From: Lepidurus packardi
Taxonomy: Eukaryota; Arthropoda; Branchiopoda; Notostraca; Triopsidae
Assembly: GCA_023053545.1 (NCBI GenBank)
Contig: JAKZAN010000006.1
Location: forward strand, 8,521,851-8,585,850
Length of the DNA stretch: 64,000 nt
Direction of reading: 5' to 3'
In this document: positions 21,501 to 34,575 of the stretch, piece by piece
How positions within the stretch are numbered: the first letter of the stretch is position 1
Layout: each line of letters opens with the position of its first letter
Translations under genes and position numbers: made by a program
The notes under the pieces: model-generated
The model's input: only the letters and a program-made list of their open reading frames with translations
What the model was told of the DNA's origin: nothing
Database searches by the model: none

Positions 21501-23872
21501 TTACGATTTGTGCGTGAATCGCTGCAAGGGGCAGAAGGCGCTCACGTTTCGTTTTCTCCCGCCAAACGTGATTTATAAGATCAGCTTCACGAACCTTTTT
21601 TTTCGAAGCCTAGATTGCAAGTGCACGCACATATTTAAGGGCGCAACTGTTTCTGGTCAGGGTTACGAACCTCACCTTTCTGTTTCCACTTACAGGTCAG
21701 GAGACCCTTTCTTTTTTAGAGGTGAAACTAGTCGTGAAAGGATTAAATTATATCATCGTTACGCATTCAGAAAATTATTTTGAAGATATATATAGCGCTT
21801 ACGCATCCCAACCCTTGGCCTAATTTAATACTTACCCTTGTTGGCGTAAAACTATTTCAAGCTTCATGTACGAAAGCCTCTCACCAGTCTGGGTTGTTTT
21901 GAGCCAAAGTAAAATATATGTATATTGTATGTCGTTAGCTTGAATAAACGCCTTCTTTTAGGTTTCGGTGGGCAGGTGAAGCTAGGCAATGCTCTAATTG
22001 TCGTTTGTGCTTTTTAAACGTGATCTGGCTTAGCATACAACAATCCGCCCTAAAGTTGAAAACTTAATCTACAAGCAAGTTTTCTTTTTCGGTTGGTTAG
22101 ATATGCAAATGTTTATAAACACACGCGGAGAAAAACCTTTAGCTTTTTATTACTGTGTTCGGAATTACAAGCCGGTTTAAGCGCGCAGGATATGCGTTTT
22201 CTCCAGTTTATTTTGTGTAAGTTTTTTGGTGGGTAATTTCTGTACGTCAGCATTTCCAATCCTTGCGCATGAAGTTTGGAAGTAGGTCAGTAGTGAATGG
22301 AGCCAGCTGCACAAGAGCACATATGCACTGGAGCATCTTGGAGCATCTTGTCGTTGACAGTTCATCCTCATCCCCAAGCTTTTTTTTCACTTTAATGTAT
22401 TTGCTTGCGGCTACGGGCATAGTTATACTCCACCAGGAGTTTTCGGTAACCGTGTGTATCTTGGTGGGCTTAAAATTTGCAAAGGCTGTTAAAGCAGGGA
22501 TTAACCATTATTGCGCGATTCCGTAATGAGGAAACCATGTCGTAAAGGAATGTCAAGGTCTTCCTGTTGCAGTTTTATTTTTTTGGATATTCTTTTGTTG
22601 CTAATTAGACAATAGAATGGAGTAGGTCTGCGTTACTTGCTTTTCGAGGATCTAATGGTAAAACCGAACTTTTGCGCGAATTGGGATTGTGTTGATCAAT
22701 TGTTATTCGAAAAGTTGGACACAACTCAAATGAATACGAAATTGTTTTAAGGTAAAGCAAATTGAGTGGGTCCCAAGGACTTCCGTAAAGTACCTTTTCC
22801 CTGAGTGGACGCTAATTGTGCGAATCATTGCTAGTGTGGTTTCCTTGTGAATTGGTGACCAAGGAAAACTAGCCCAGTTGGCGCTTGAAGAATATACGTC
22901 TGAGGGATATCCTTGAACGTCCGCAAAGCTTGCTCCTATTTGAGGGTTTGTATACGAACACGGAAGGATTGTAAAGGCTATTGGCAATTCCCATATTACG
23001 ACGACTCCACCCTGACTTTTACGAGCATCAGCTAGGACATCCTGATTTTGGCGAGAAATTTTCCACTCATCATGTCAGTGGGGAGCATTTCAAGGTTGAT
23101 AAACCGAGACTGGAGCGTTGCCATGAGAAAGAGAGAGGTGAATGCTAGCGACTTGCGGAGTTTCCGCCCCACCGAACCAGTTAAATATAAGTAAGACTTG
23201 AATAACCACTACTTACTATTCAGTATATCAAGCCGTGTTGATATTCAAATTCATTGTTGCCTATTATTAAAGTTTGTCTTCTGCTATAGGAGACTGACCA
23301 TAAAATCGTCCAACTTTTAGCTCGTTCGTTGAACAACCCCTGAGTGTCAGGATCTTTGATTTTGTGTTAGAAACTGAAGCGGAACTGAAGAAAAAGATTC
23401 AGACCTGTGTGATTGAGAATTGTTCATAATGAACCATTCGTAATAATCTAATTACTTTGGCGTGACGCTTTCTACAGTTTTTGTCAAATAAATTAAATAC
23501 AGCAAGTAACACGTATAATGAGTTAGTCTGAAGCTAGATTTACATCACACTCAGAATCTGAAACGCGGGCTAGGTCTTAGCGCCTACAGCATTTTGGTGT
23601 TGCGAGAACTTCCAACACGCGTATAGGGCTCTCACCTTGCTTACCTTGTATACTTACCTGTGGGAGTGAGAGCTGCAGCTCACTTGCTTCAAGAAGCTCG
23701 GCGTGAGAGCAAGTCCTGTTTTACCCAAGCTAGTGCAGGTTATGTTCTAGTAACTGACTAGGTGCGAAATCGAACTCGCTTGGCTTTGAAAGTTGTCAAG
23801 ATTTTAAGAAATTTGCGATTTTCAAGTGCGTACAAGTTGACCAGCTCGGGCATTTATCTCCGAAAACCCGTC
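18551..23872. other. 5.3-kb intergenic region between NKAIN and the Cda5-type gene
   Basis: No gene model could be built. Short ORFs (for example 18800-19036 plus and 18787-19023 minus) overlap on opposite strands and resemble no family. A 36-bp palindrome with a CCTAA tract is listed separately. The last few hundred bases must contain the 5' UTR and promoter of the gene starting at 23873; a 12-bp palindrome GAGCTGCAGCTC occurs in this part. Nothing else was recognised. Confidence 0.4.
19198..19257. repeat. 36-bp near-perfect palindrome followed by a CCTAA-type tract
   Basis: Bases 19198-19233 form ten-base perfect arms (CGATTCTCAT and its complement) around a second, imperfect palindromic core centred on GAAATTTC. 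Immediately after comes TTAACCTAAGCTAACCTAAC and a further CTAA, the complement of arthropod TTAGG telomere-like units. It may be the end of a small transposable element. Confidence 0.6.
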
Positions 23873-26800
23873 ATGGAATTTATGTGGCGAAGTTGGTGGC
23901 TATGTTTGCTGACTGGTAAGTGAGCCGTTCTTTCTAATTAATCTTCATAAGAAGAAATCGCCTTCCCTTTTCTGTTCGTAAACATCTCGTTCAATTTGTT
24001 GGTGGCAATGTTAGAAATCGTTTTTGCGAGTCAGAAAAAGCATGAACCCTGTAAACTGGGCGGCCTTGCCATCCTTTTATCTCTTAAAACAAGCTCTCAG
24101 TCCTAGCAACCTTGGAATATACATCAGTGGAAAGATCGTGTAGGTTTAAAACGATCCAGAATTACGTGAAACAGGAAATCTCGGCTAGGCGGATTTTGCT
24201 GTCCCGGGGGAGGGAGGAATGTTGAGGAAAAATAAGATCAATGGGGTTAGTTGGCCATCTTTTCCACCTCGAGCCAACTATACTTGGTTATCGTGCCAAG
24301 AAGAGTTGTTGGACCAGAAATTTTATACTGCTTATAAACCGCCGTGTTAATGAACATGTAAGAAGATTTTCCCTTGCCTGGAGCAGTGGACGGTTTAATC
24401 ATTGGCGGAAGTGATAATAATAATAAGCAAGCTCCCGTAGGGGGTTTAAAGTACCTTGGAAGGGTTCAAACCGGAGTTTGGAATGATAGGTCACATCCCG
24501 TGCAAATTTTTGGAATACCTGAGATTCTTTGGCTAAAGGCCTGTGATTCACTTACCTGTGTTTAGGCATTTATTTTATCTATTTACTCACTGAATGTTCA
24601 ATGCGCTTCTCCAGAAAGTGCCGTTAGGCTCAGATTACTGAGTCTTTTCCCCCTTCACTCTTGTCCTCGATTTCCAGCCATTGTTTCGTTTGAAAAATCC
24701 TCTGTATTAGTTAGCCAACCGACTGCGTAATTCTGCGTGTGCAGTGATTTTCGACAAAAGTTCACTGGATGTAGGCGGGGTGTAGTTTTTTGGGGCCATA
24801 CTAAGAGCGGAAATGTGCAGTCGTTAAAAACAGGGTCAATTTCCTATGAAGTTGTATGTTAGGACTAAGCTTCAAAAGAAAATTAAAATGGGGGACGCAA
24901 AGTGATCTTTTAAGGGAGCACGTTTGTGGAGAAAGTTGATAGTAGGAGCAGGTAACACGCAGCTTGCATCGTGCTTGCATACATCGATAAGCTTGGATTT
25001 TCGCCTCATATTTTCGACCAATACGTTTTCCCTGCCCCGTTGGTATATTGTATACAGCCCACCATGGAATTCTGCTGTCCCTAAAAACGTAAGAAAAAAC
25101 CAAGAGCGTTAAAAGGTATGAATGATATCCTGTTTAGCGGCGAAAAAACGCAAACTTTCAAAGTTTTCTAATGAAACTTCGTCCCTAGTAACAATGTCAC
25201 GTCTTGTAAACTTTCGCTGCTGAGGTAAAAAACAACAACAATTGATAACCAATAATTGCGACAAGGTTTGGCAGTCTGGGGGCAAGTTTCAAGGGAGGGA
25301 GAAACCTGTTGTCCTAGCTACTGACAACGTCAAGCGAAATTTTGCATCGCATAACAATACAACCGTTTTTCCGCATAAGACCATATTTGGAAGGTTTGAA
25401 AGGGAGCAGGAAGTGAATTTATTGCACTAGTTTTTTTTTCAATTTCATAGATAACCTAAAAAGAACTTTCTGTTGAGTATCTATGGTATCACTGTACTAC
25501 CCTGTATTAGTTTGATCACAAGAGGTAGGAGAAAACGCATTTTTACCTTTTTTTAGGTAAGTAAAAGCAGAATCGGTAAGTTGGTCAAAACCGGATTGTT
25601 CACTTCTCAATGGTTGCCCGTATAGCCAACATTGGTAGTTCCAAACTTGGGGATAAATATGGCAGGAAGTCTTGATGAGTAGGATTACTTTCTATTTACC
25701 CTGTTTGGCTTTATTTTTTTTTAAAAGTTGGCCACAAATGGTTTAGCTACAAGAGACAAAAATTAATTCTTGTTGGTTTAAAGTTTGTCAGACGCATATT
25801 CACTTAGAAAGCTTTGTATTTCTTTTTTTATACAGCTAAAAATTTCTGTTGGTTCGTTGGTTTTGCGAATTCCAGCCCGTAATCCTGGAAGGTCAAGGGT
25901 GAAAATAAGCAAACATTGCGAGAAGTAAATCCAGCTTTAATGATGTACTCTACCATTTCCTATTATGTTTACAACCCACACGTAATAATGATTGTTGGTA
26001 AGCTTTGGTGGACAGGAGTGAAGGGATTTACTGTTGGGGTATCACGATTCGGTATGACCCTGAAATCGTTAACCCCGAATATAACCTTCAACTCTTTTGT
26101 GGCAGAATATTGACCTATGTGACCGTAGACTCCAACCAGGCCAAGGCCTTGTTTATGTCCGGTGTCCTACACAAGGTCGTAAACGTGTTAAGCCGGATTC
26201 CCGTGATTGATCACTGACGAACTCCCATAGCTGTTTGGTGTCCGGTGACCCCAGCGCAGAGCAAGGCTATTAGTTGTTTATTATGCGATTCTCGCGAAGG
26301 GGGTTGAACCCGTGAAATCCCTCGTCTCTCGCATTTCCTTCCTGTTAAAGTGTAAGCCTTGGCACGAGAGAAGTTTATCAGATTACAAAGCTGGATTCGT
26401 GGAGGTATTTAGGGTCGTTTGGATAAGCTAAATTCGCTTTGCTTGAGAAATATTGTTCGTTAACTAATAGGTTTGGCTGCTTTTTAAGAATAATGCTTTG
26501 CAGGATTGGGTTAAGTGAACCGTCGCCTTTTGAGTCACGTGAACCGATTGCCTTTAACCGTTAGTTCAAGAGTAGATCTATTGTTGGAAGTTACAGAAGA
26601 GTAACGAGAAAGTTGTAGCGGAAAAAAGCAGAACAGTCACGGAATTGCAAAATCTGGTAGCTGCTTACAATGGATCAGATCAGTTTCGTGGTTTGAGTAA
26701 AATTTAAGCTATTTATATAAAAAAAAAATTGCGTTTCGTAAGAATATCATAAGAGGACCTTGGAGATAACTTTCGCTTTTCGGTTTCCTGGATTTCTCTG

Positions 26801-29800
26801 GAAACCGAAATTCGTGTCGGTAAAGATAAAAATTATTTAGTGATTTCCTTACAGCTTTCCCACCAGCCACTTCTAGAGTTAATTGAGCTATGGTTTTGTC
26901 ATTAGCCTTGAATCTTCTTTGTGTACTTTTCACAGCGAAAGTTTAGCCTCGGAAGGGAATGACTCGCAGTTGCAGACTCTACCCGAAAAAGCCCTCTCCG
27001 TATGTAGATTAGAAAGACTGTAGTAATCTAATCACTGTTAACTTGGTTAGATCACCGTGTGGTAGCCTATGTAGTATATGTAATTTTGGGCATAGCACAA
27101 GAGGCAGAAGAACTATCTTTAACATAAAACAATATGAAAGGGAAAGTGCATTTGAGTGGCAAAGGTGTGCTAATCAAGGCAAGGGACAGACTGGTCACGA
27201 TTGCCCTACATTATATTTGCCCCACATTGACTAGGACGCATTCCAAAAGGCGCGTAGTTATCTATTTTCAATCTCTTTGGCCCGAACACTGCCTCCCAGA
27301 TATGTATAGGAGAAACTTTTCCCCAATTGGACCAAAATTGGGAAAAGTGGAAATAAAAAGCAAATTGTCGCCCTCTCTAAATTGGCTACATATTGTGTTT
27401 TTGTGTTTTTTTTGGTTTAAAACAATTGAAAGAACAAATTCGTGAGAGAAAGAAAAGCGAACTTGCGCTAAACTTTCGACATCGACAGCCGACAGGGATG
27501 CTTGACCGTTGTCAGGAATGGAACCAACATCATCCAGGATGTCCTTTTATCCAGACATCCTTTTGAGGAACCTTTTGTCATGTCCTAGGTTACGAAACAA
27601 GGCCTTGGGAGGGACATAGCTCAGGCTGGGTTTTCTGCTCTGGATTCATTTATTGAATTTTGGCACTGGCACTGAAGTCAAAGTGGACGGCCCTGGCCCC
27701 AGGCAAAGACTTCCTAAATATCTATACCCTTGAGAGAACAGGCGTATACGGTCCAGAGAAATGAACGTAAAGGTGATGTACTGCTAACCGCACCTGAGCC
27801 GGAGGGCAAGGCGGTTACCCGAGAAAGATATACGCTCCTGAGTAATACTAAGAAAAAGAATACAATTCAGCGAGGTCATCTACGACACTACTGACCTTTA
27901 ATGAATTGTTATCTCTTTTTTATGTGTAAAGAAAAATTTTTTGACATTTATCGAGGTCTTTGTTCGTGTAACCATCTAAACTACACGTACGCGCGGGTTT
28001 GAGCTGTGATAGCTGTTTCTTAATGATGATAACGTTGCTAGTTGACGAAACTTTCTCTCGTTCCCTAAGTCCTAATTATTTTTTTTTATAATTCTCAATC
28101 TCTCTGGTGGTAGCCAAATTTTGGTAGTTATTCAAGCAAACACTTTACTCCCCCCGCAAACCTTGTTTTGGGTTGGGGAATTGCATCGGTGACTAATTAT
28201 TACGTCTTTTTGTTTTGGGGCTCTTTGTCTAATAGGGTTGGTAAGCGGACAGCAACGATCACGTGCTATCAGCTCGAGTGGTTCGTCAGGTAGTTCAACG
28301 CCCTTGGATTTTGAATGTCCGGAAGAATTTGGCTATTATCCTCATCCTACGGATTGCACGCAGTATTACGTATGCGTCTTCGGCGGAGCATTACTAGAAA
28401 GCTGCACCGGAGGCTTAGTTTACAGGTAAAGATGGCTACAAACTTTTGGCTATTGTTTCCTTTCCAGTATCTTTTTTTTTCGTTATTATTTATGACCCCG
28501 TTATTGTATTTGACCATGCTTCCATCACAGAAACAGTATATTCTGCTTGACAAGGTGTTAACGGGTAGTAGAGATGAAATACTTTTGCTTTAGCCCACTT
28601 TCTCTCTTGTATATACAAGTGGAAATCGGAGGAAACTTGTAGAAACTTGAGATATGACATCAAATGTAATTTCTTAAAAGCGTGAATATTTGAGATTGCT
28701 AAAGTTAATTTTTTGGCTTTCTTTAAATGAATGCTTCTAGCCACGAGTTGCAAACTTGCGATTGGCCACGGAATGTGCAATGTGTACCTGGTCAGGTGCA
28801 AATTTCCGCCAAGTCTAGAACGCAGTCATCCACATCACGTCCAAAGGTGGATTTACGGACTCGCAAACCTGGAACTGGACCTGTACTTCCAAGCACGCCG
28901 ATTACCAGTGAAGAACGTTTCACATCAAGCGTTTCGCATCCTTTTGTTAGCAACGGGTAAATTAGAGTTTTCACTCGTGTGACGTAGATATCAATTCACG
29001 CCTATTTCTCCGCAGAAATGCCTTATCCGGACACAACACTCAGCGCCCTAGTGCTTCCCGGCCCGTAACGGTAAATATATAATATTTGAAGCTTAATCGT
29101 TAAGTTTTTTGGGATGTTTTTTATTGTGTGTGTTTTTGGTTATTAATTTATAGTTTTCGGATGATAACTTGGAATTGCAGAATAATTTCGACCCCAATAG
29201 AGAAGGCCGGTTGATCCAACACCCTCCATCTAACGAACAACAACCTGAAGGACGCAAAGTGGGTAACTTCAACAATAGGCAACAAACGGTATAATTTCAT
29301 TTCTTTTAATGGGCTCTTTGCGTGTTCTAGATGTACATTTCCATTTCTTAATTATGCATTTGAGAAGCAATTTTCAAAATATTGTATTACGATTTTAGTT
29401 TATATTCGTAATCACTTAAAATCAACACACTTATTTAATCTTGTAGTCATGTTTGCGTCCTACTAATTTTCTTTTCCTAAAAGATTCCCCGCGAACCTGA
29501 ACGCCCTACATTCGTGAGCAGGTAAAACCTTTTTTTTGCGGTTCATCAACAAAACAGCAGACTTTATGGGCAGTTGATTAATCAACAATGAGGTTTTTTG
29601 TACGCACAGTCATTTTGACGACATTGACATGGACTATAATCAACAAATTCTGGGAGGTTTCAATCCTCATTCCCTTGACCGTAGTGACGTCATTCCATAT
29701 GGCGACTTTGCGCGTCGACATGGCAACGCGAGGTATGACTTTGAAACGCATGAGTTTCTTCTGACATGTTACAAAAGTCACTCGACTTAATTTGTGACTC

Positions 29801-32800
29801 TTCTTACTTCTTTTTTAATCAACTCCAAAACCACAAATCAAACAGATGGTCTGAAAGACCTGTCCAAGAATTCGAATTCATTCCCACTCGACCGAGGGCG
29901 ACACCTTCCATGCAATTCAAACGAAACACGCCTCAGTTGCCTTTGGATCAATTCGGGCCTGTTCCAATACGAAACGTGCACCAACATGACTCACAATTGT
30001 CAGGCTCGCAATCCTTAGGTTCGTTCCATCAATCTCTGCAACAACAAGATTTCCAGCGATCTAACGTGCAAGACACCCTTTCCCCAGCTTTCCCGGTACC
30101 GCGCCCTTTCTCAGCGCCAGTACCTTTACCAGTTAATTCGAACCGAAGACCAGTCTTAAATACTCATTTTGACATCAGACAGTTTGGTCCCGCTAACTTC
30201 CCTCCTCGCCATTTTAACTCGAACTCTGAGCAGCAGCATTGGCGGACATCTAGCGCAGATCAAAATGACCCCTTCCGACCATCCCATACCCAAAACAGGT
30301 CGCCGAATTTGAAACCTTTTGACAATTTCAGGCAACCCATACCCCGTCCAGTACCTGATCGAGATGAAGGCCCCAGTTTCACCAGCAGCAGTAGCACAAC
30401 TCAAGCACGGCCAATTTCTAGACCGTTTCCTCCGCAGTTCTTTGATCATCTTCCTCCTTCAGCTCAATTTCCAAACGAGCAACACACCGAGACGTTTGTT
30501 GAGGGTCAGTCTGAGCTCGAAGCGCCAGAAACCACGCCTTTAATCAGTACCGCACTTGTTCGACCGTCTGGGATCACGTCCAGTGGAACAAGAAAACCAG
30601 CAAGTCTAGATGACTTGACGACTTTTGCTACCGAGTCACCGACGACACTGACAAGACAAACGGCGACGGAGGAAATCCACAGTCTTCGTGACAGGTTAGC
30701 TTTTGCCTGACGTCATCACTTTTGAATTAACCGTTACGTCCAACCGGGACTAAACACCTAATGACTGGCTTTAAGTAAAACAAAAAAAAAATAAATGAAA
30801 AAGGGTAAGGAAAGGCGTTGTGTTGGGCGGTTAATACTGTGACCAACAAAACAACTGACACACTTTAACTCACTTATTATTAACCGTGCAACGTATGCCT
30901 GATAACCAGTAATGCTTATAGCGCTTAGTTTTTATGTTCTAAAGTTGTATCTGAAGCTATCAAAAGTGCACGGAAACAGCATGTAAATTGTGTGAATAAC
31001 CGTCTGGAGAACAGTCTGAAACCTTGTCGTTCGCGAATAATTAAAGGTTTTCGCGGTTTTATATGGCTAATTCTCTTGCTTCGTGTATAGACCCGAGCCT
31101 CAGTCGTTTGAAGAATCAGCACCATCTCGACACAATGGGAACCAGTTCCTGGTTGAAACTCAGTTTGCGACGGATCCGCGTGATGAAGGTTTTAATACCT
31201 GGGGCAGTCAGTTCCAGACCACTACCAGGGACCAACAACAGACCCAGCAGCAGCAGCAACAGAAACAGCAACAAAGCCAGCCTGCACATCGTCCCCGTCC
31301 TATTCCCAATCAATTCTTCGACAGCCAAAGCGCCACACAGAATCGTCCTGCATCAGAAAACCAAGCTCGACCTGTGTTTCAATTTGAAGAAGTCGTTTCA
31401 AAGCCTCAACAGCAACCTGTACGCATCTCACGCCCAACTACTGAAGCTCCTGTGCAAGAATTCGATCACAGTCTAGAAGAATTCTCAAGGCCGCAATCTC
31501 CCGCTCCAGCTGCTCCGCTAGAAGACACAATTTACCCCGAGGAAGGGCCTGAATTAACGGATTGTAAGTCTAAATTCTTATCCCAAAAAGAAGAAATAAA
31601 AGTAACATCCTTTTTGCACACTCTAGTGGATTACGATATTGCCTCTGTACCGGAAAACGAGAACGAAAATTGGCAAAATTCACAGTCTGGAGAAGTTTTA
31701 TCGGAAGAATTTATTAAGCCAAGGTACCAGATAAAATTTGCTCCCATTTTTTAGCTTTTTTAAAAGAATTATTTTTAATCTGTATATACATTTATTTTTT
31801 ATTAGAACGACAACTAGTACTACTACACCAACGCCATCTACTCGTCGCTCTACTACTACAACTACCATAAGCACTACCACTACTACAACAACAACGACAA
31901 CTACGCCCCGTCCTGCTACTCGCCAATCTAGCCGTGTTGCACAATCTGACGAGAAATCCCGAGGAAGTACCCGTCACCAGTCTTCCAAGCCTGTCCAGCC
32001 TGATGACGATGACGACTCACCAACTCCGTTAAACTCCAACAAGTAAAAATCCGTTCTATTTTTTTTTATCAATAGCCTATTTGTGACATTAAAAAAATAA
32101 AATATATTTCGGAGTATTTTTGACCCAGACTTAATTTTTCTTTTTGGCAACTAGAAGAGTACTCGGTCGCCCGACTTTAAAACCAGCTTCAGACTTGGTG
32201 TCATCCAAAGCGGAACCTTTTGATGTAACCAGATTCCCGCCTTCTAGACCAGCAGCGCGCTTTGCTCAACCTCGTGTTGATGAATCAGCTGCCAAATGCA
32301 ATGCAGATATCTGTCAGTTGCCAGACTGCTCTTGCGGGGGCAAAGAAATTCCAAGTAAGCAAAAAGAGCATACACAATCCGAAAAGGTTACAAAGGAAAC
32401 TAACATTACTATCCTTTTTACCTCTGACTGGAATCTTGTTGACAGACTTAAGAGTTCTTTCTGATTACTAATAATGGGCGTGTTTCACATTTACAAACAA
32501 GGTGGACTAAAGGCGCATCAGGTGCCGCAACTTGTATTGCTCACCTTCGACGATGCTGTCAACGACCTTAACAAGGAATTATACAGCGATCTGTTCGAAA
32601 CGGGCCGGCTGAATCCTAATGGATGCCCCATTGCAGCCACGTTTTACGTTTCCCACGAATGGACTGATTACGGGCAGGTTCAAAGCTTGTATGCTGATGG
32701 CCATGAGATTGCCTCACATACTGTCTCGTAAGTTTTGGTAGATATGAATAAGCAAACGACCATGCAAGGACCCAAACCAAGCTGTTTTGAAATGTACTAC

Positions 32801-34575
32801 CCATGCATGAAATAAGCTTCACCTTTACATGAAAACAAGTTCATCCACAAAATCATTTTTATGGTTGCACACAGTCCGGACGATCTGACGCCTGAAATCT
32901 TAACTTTACAATTATTCTTTGACATCATAAAGTCTAGGAACTGGCATGATAGCTTCTTCTTAAATAGTTATACCTTTCTATTTAGTGGAAACTCCGACCC
33001 CGAGACGTTCGCTATAACATTTTCTCTCACTAACACGAAGAACAAAACAAACATAAATTGAATTAATGCATGAATTGTGCTTCGCCTTTTTATTATCCCG
33101 TGTCTAGACAAACTTAAAGCTGAAAGCGTCCCTCAGATTGTTCTCCTGACTTTCGATGATTCCGTCAACGATTTAAATAAGCAGCTGTACAAAGATCTCT
33201 TTGAGAAAGGGCGAACCAATCCAAATGGGTGTCCTATTGCTGCCACATTTTATGTGTCACATGAGTGGACTGATTACGGCCAAGTCCAGAATCTTTATGC
33301 TGACGGTCATGAAATTGCTTCCCATACCATTTCGTAAGTTTTTTTTTTCGGTGGCCCAGGGGATTCGCTTCTTAACATCTTAACATCGACTCAACGCTGT
33401 TACACCACTCCTTACAGCTTGGTTGGGAAACATGGTTGTCCGCTTAGCATCTACTGCTTTGCTATTATTCGCAGGATTTTTTTTTAATGTAATGTTTTGG
33501 ATCTTTGCACAGACATAGCTTTGGCGAACAATTCGGCGCCAAGAAATGGGCTAAGGAAGCTGCTGGCCAGCGAGATATTCTAGCTGCCTATGGTGGAGTT
33601 AAACCTGAAGATGTCCGTGGCTTACGTGCTCCTTTCCTTTCGGTAAAATTAGTTGTACGTATCCTATTTATTGATATTTCTAAAAAGAAATCGTTTGTAG
33701 ATTGGTGGCAACAAAATGTTCAAGATGCTGTATGACATGAACTTCACTTATGATAGTTCCATGCCTGTTTATGAAAACAAACCACCGTCCTGGCCGTATA
33801 CTTTGGACTACAAGATTTTCCATGATTGTATGATCCCACCGTGTCCTACTAAGTCTTACCCAGGTATTTACGTTTCGGCACTTTTTACTTTTAAGTTAGC
33901 AAGTATATACTAAGCTTGGTGGATACTTTTTTGTTAGGTGTGTGGGAAGTTCCTATGGTTATGTGGCAAGATTTGAACGGGGGTCGTTGTTCTATGGGAG
34001 ATGGCTGCAGTAATCCCCCTGATGCTGAAGGAGTTTATAAGATGCTCATCAAGAATTTCGAACGGCATTATACAAGCAACAGGTAAACATTAGATTTTAT
34101 GAACAACTTCTTAGTCCATTTAATAATTCTTTTTTTGACATTTTACAGAGCCCCTTTCCCCTTGTACTATCACGCGGCTTGGTTTACCACTGCTCATCAC
34201 AAAGAAGGTTTTGAGGCATTCTTAGATACAATCGTTGCTATGGATGATGTATGGTTGGTTACCAATTGGCAAGCTATTCAATGGGTGCGAGATCCCACAC
34301 CGTTGGAGAAAATCAAGTCCTTCAAACCGTTTGGATGTGATTATCAGGTAATCGATTTGCTTATAACGCGTCTAGCGTTTTTGTCTCCAGGTTTGGCTAA
34401 CTCTTTTCTGCCTTAGGATCGACCGAAGCGTTGTAATGCCCCACGAGTTTGCAACTCGTGGCACAAATCTGGTGTACGATACATGCGCAGTTGCCAAGCT
34501 TGTCCTGATGTCTTCCCTTGGACAGGAAAAACTGGTGTGCGAAATGCCGCTTTAGATAATTACGCTGAAGATTAA
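23873..34575 (+). CDS. Cda5: Chitin deacetylase 5-type protein (CBM14 + long low-complexity linker + CE4), alternatively spliced
   Basis: A secreted CE4 chitin deacetylase of the arthropod group with one N-terminal chitin-binding domain, no LDLa and a very long linker. Proposed exons: 23873-23915, 28236-28425, 28741-28956, 29016-29070, 29154-29288, 29484-29521, 29610-29732, 29846-30694, 31091-31563, 31627-31723, 31806-32042, 32155-32354, then 32502-32727 or 33108-33333, then 33513-33642, 33701-33863, 33938-34082, 34149-34347, 34417-34575. Either choice gives 1225 codons. Exon 1 plus the start of exon 2 encode the signal peptide (MEFMWRSWWLCLLTGLVSG). CBM14 has the cysteines of CPEEFGYYPHPTDCTQYYVC. 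The linker is Pro/Gln/Ser-rich with a poly-Q and a poly-Thr tract. CE4 motifs: TFDDAV or TFDDSV, DGHEIASHT, RAPFLS, YDSSMPVY and LYYHAAWF. The first intron is 4.3 kb. The linker exon borders are less certain than the catalytic ones. Confidence 0.92.
23916..28235 (+). other. 4.3-kb first intron of the Cda5-type gene
   Basis: It separates the signal-peptide exon (donor GTAAGTGAG at 23916) from the chitin-binding exon (acceptor TCTAATAG ending 28235). It is the only long intron in the window, where others are 50-500 bp. Short ORFs within it (25916-26217, 27043-27445) have no recognised domains. Two copies of a GACATCCTTTT/GATGTCCTTTT-like word lie at 27538-27565. Such a first intron often carries enhancers, which is an inference. 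Confidence 0.55.
31806..32042 (+). repeat. Threonine-rich low-complexity exon (ACT/ACA codon repeats) in the Cda5-type linker
   Basis: The first third of this exon is almost entirely Thr codons, including eleven Thr in a row near 31876-31908, followed by an acidic run DDDDD. An earlier CAG/CAA run at 31231-31275 encodes poly-Gln. Mucin-like Thr tracts in cuticle proteins are typically O-glycosylated; that is inference here. The repeats are prone to length variation. Confidence 0.75.
32502..32727 (+). other. Alternative catalytic exon A of the Cda5-type gene
   Basis: A 226-bp exon entering in phase 1 and leaving in phase 2, encoding the first CE4 motifs (LLTFDDAVNDLNKELY through GHEIASHTVS). 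Acceptor AACAAG is weak; donor GTAAGT is strong. It has the same length, phases and homologous peptide as exon B at 33108-33333, so only one of the two can be used in a functional mRNA (using both would add 226 bp and break the frame). Confidence 0.88.
33108..33333 (+). other. Alternative catalytic exon B of the Cda5-type gene
   Basis: Also 226 bp, phase 1 in and phase 2 out, with acceptor TGTCTAG and donor GTAAGT. It encodes LLTFDDSVNDLNKQLYKDLF through GHEIASHTIS. Against exon A the middle (NPNGCPIAATFYVSHEWTDY) is identical, while the edges differ, including Ala to Ser after the metal-site Asp pair. The spacer between A and B (32728-33107) holds no other exon. Confidence 0.88.

Noticed and set aside
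25916..26217. Short ORFs in the first intron of the Cda5-type gene considered as a transposon fragment
   Set aside because: No reverse transcriptase, transposase or other mobile-element motif could be seen.
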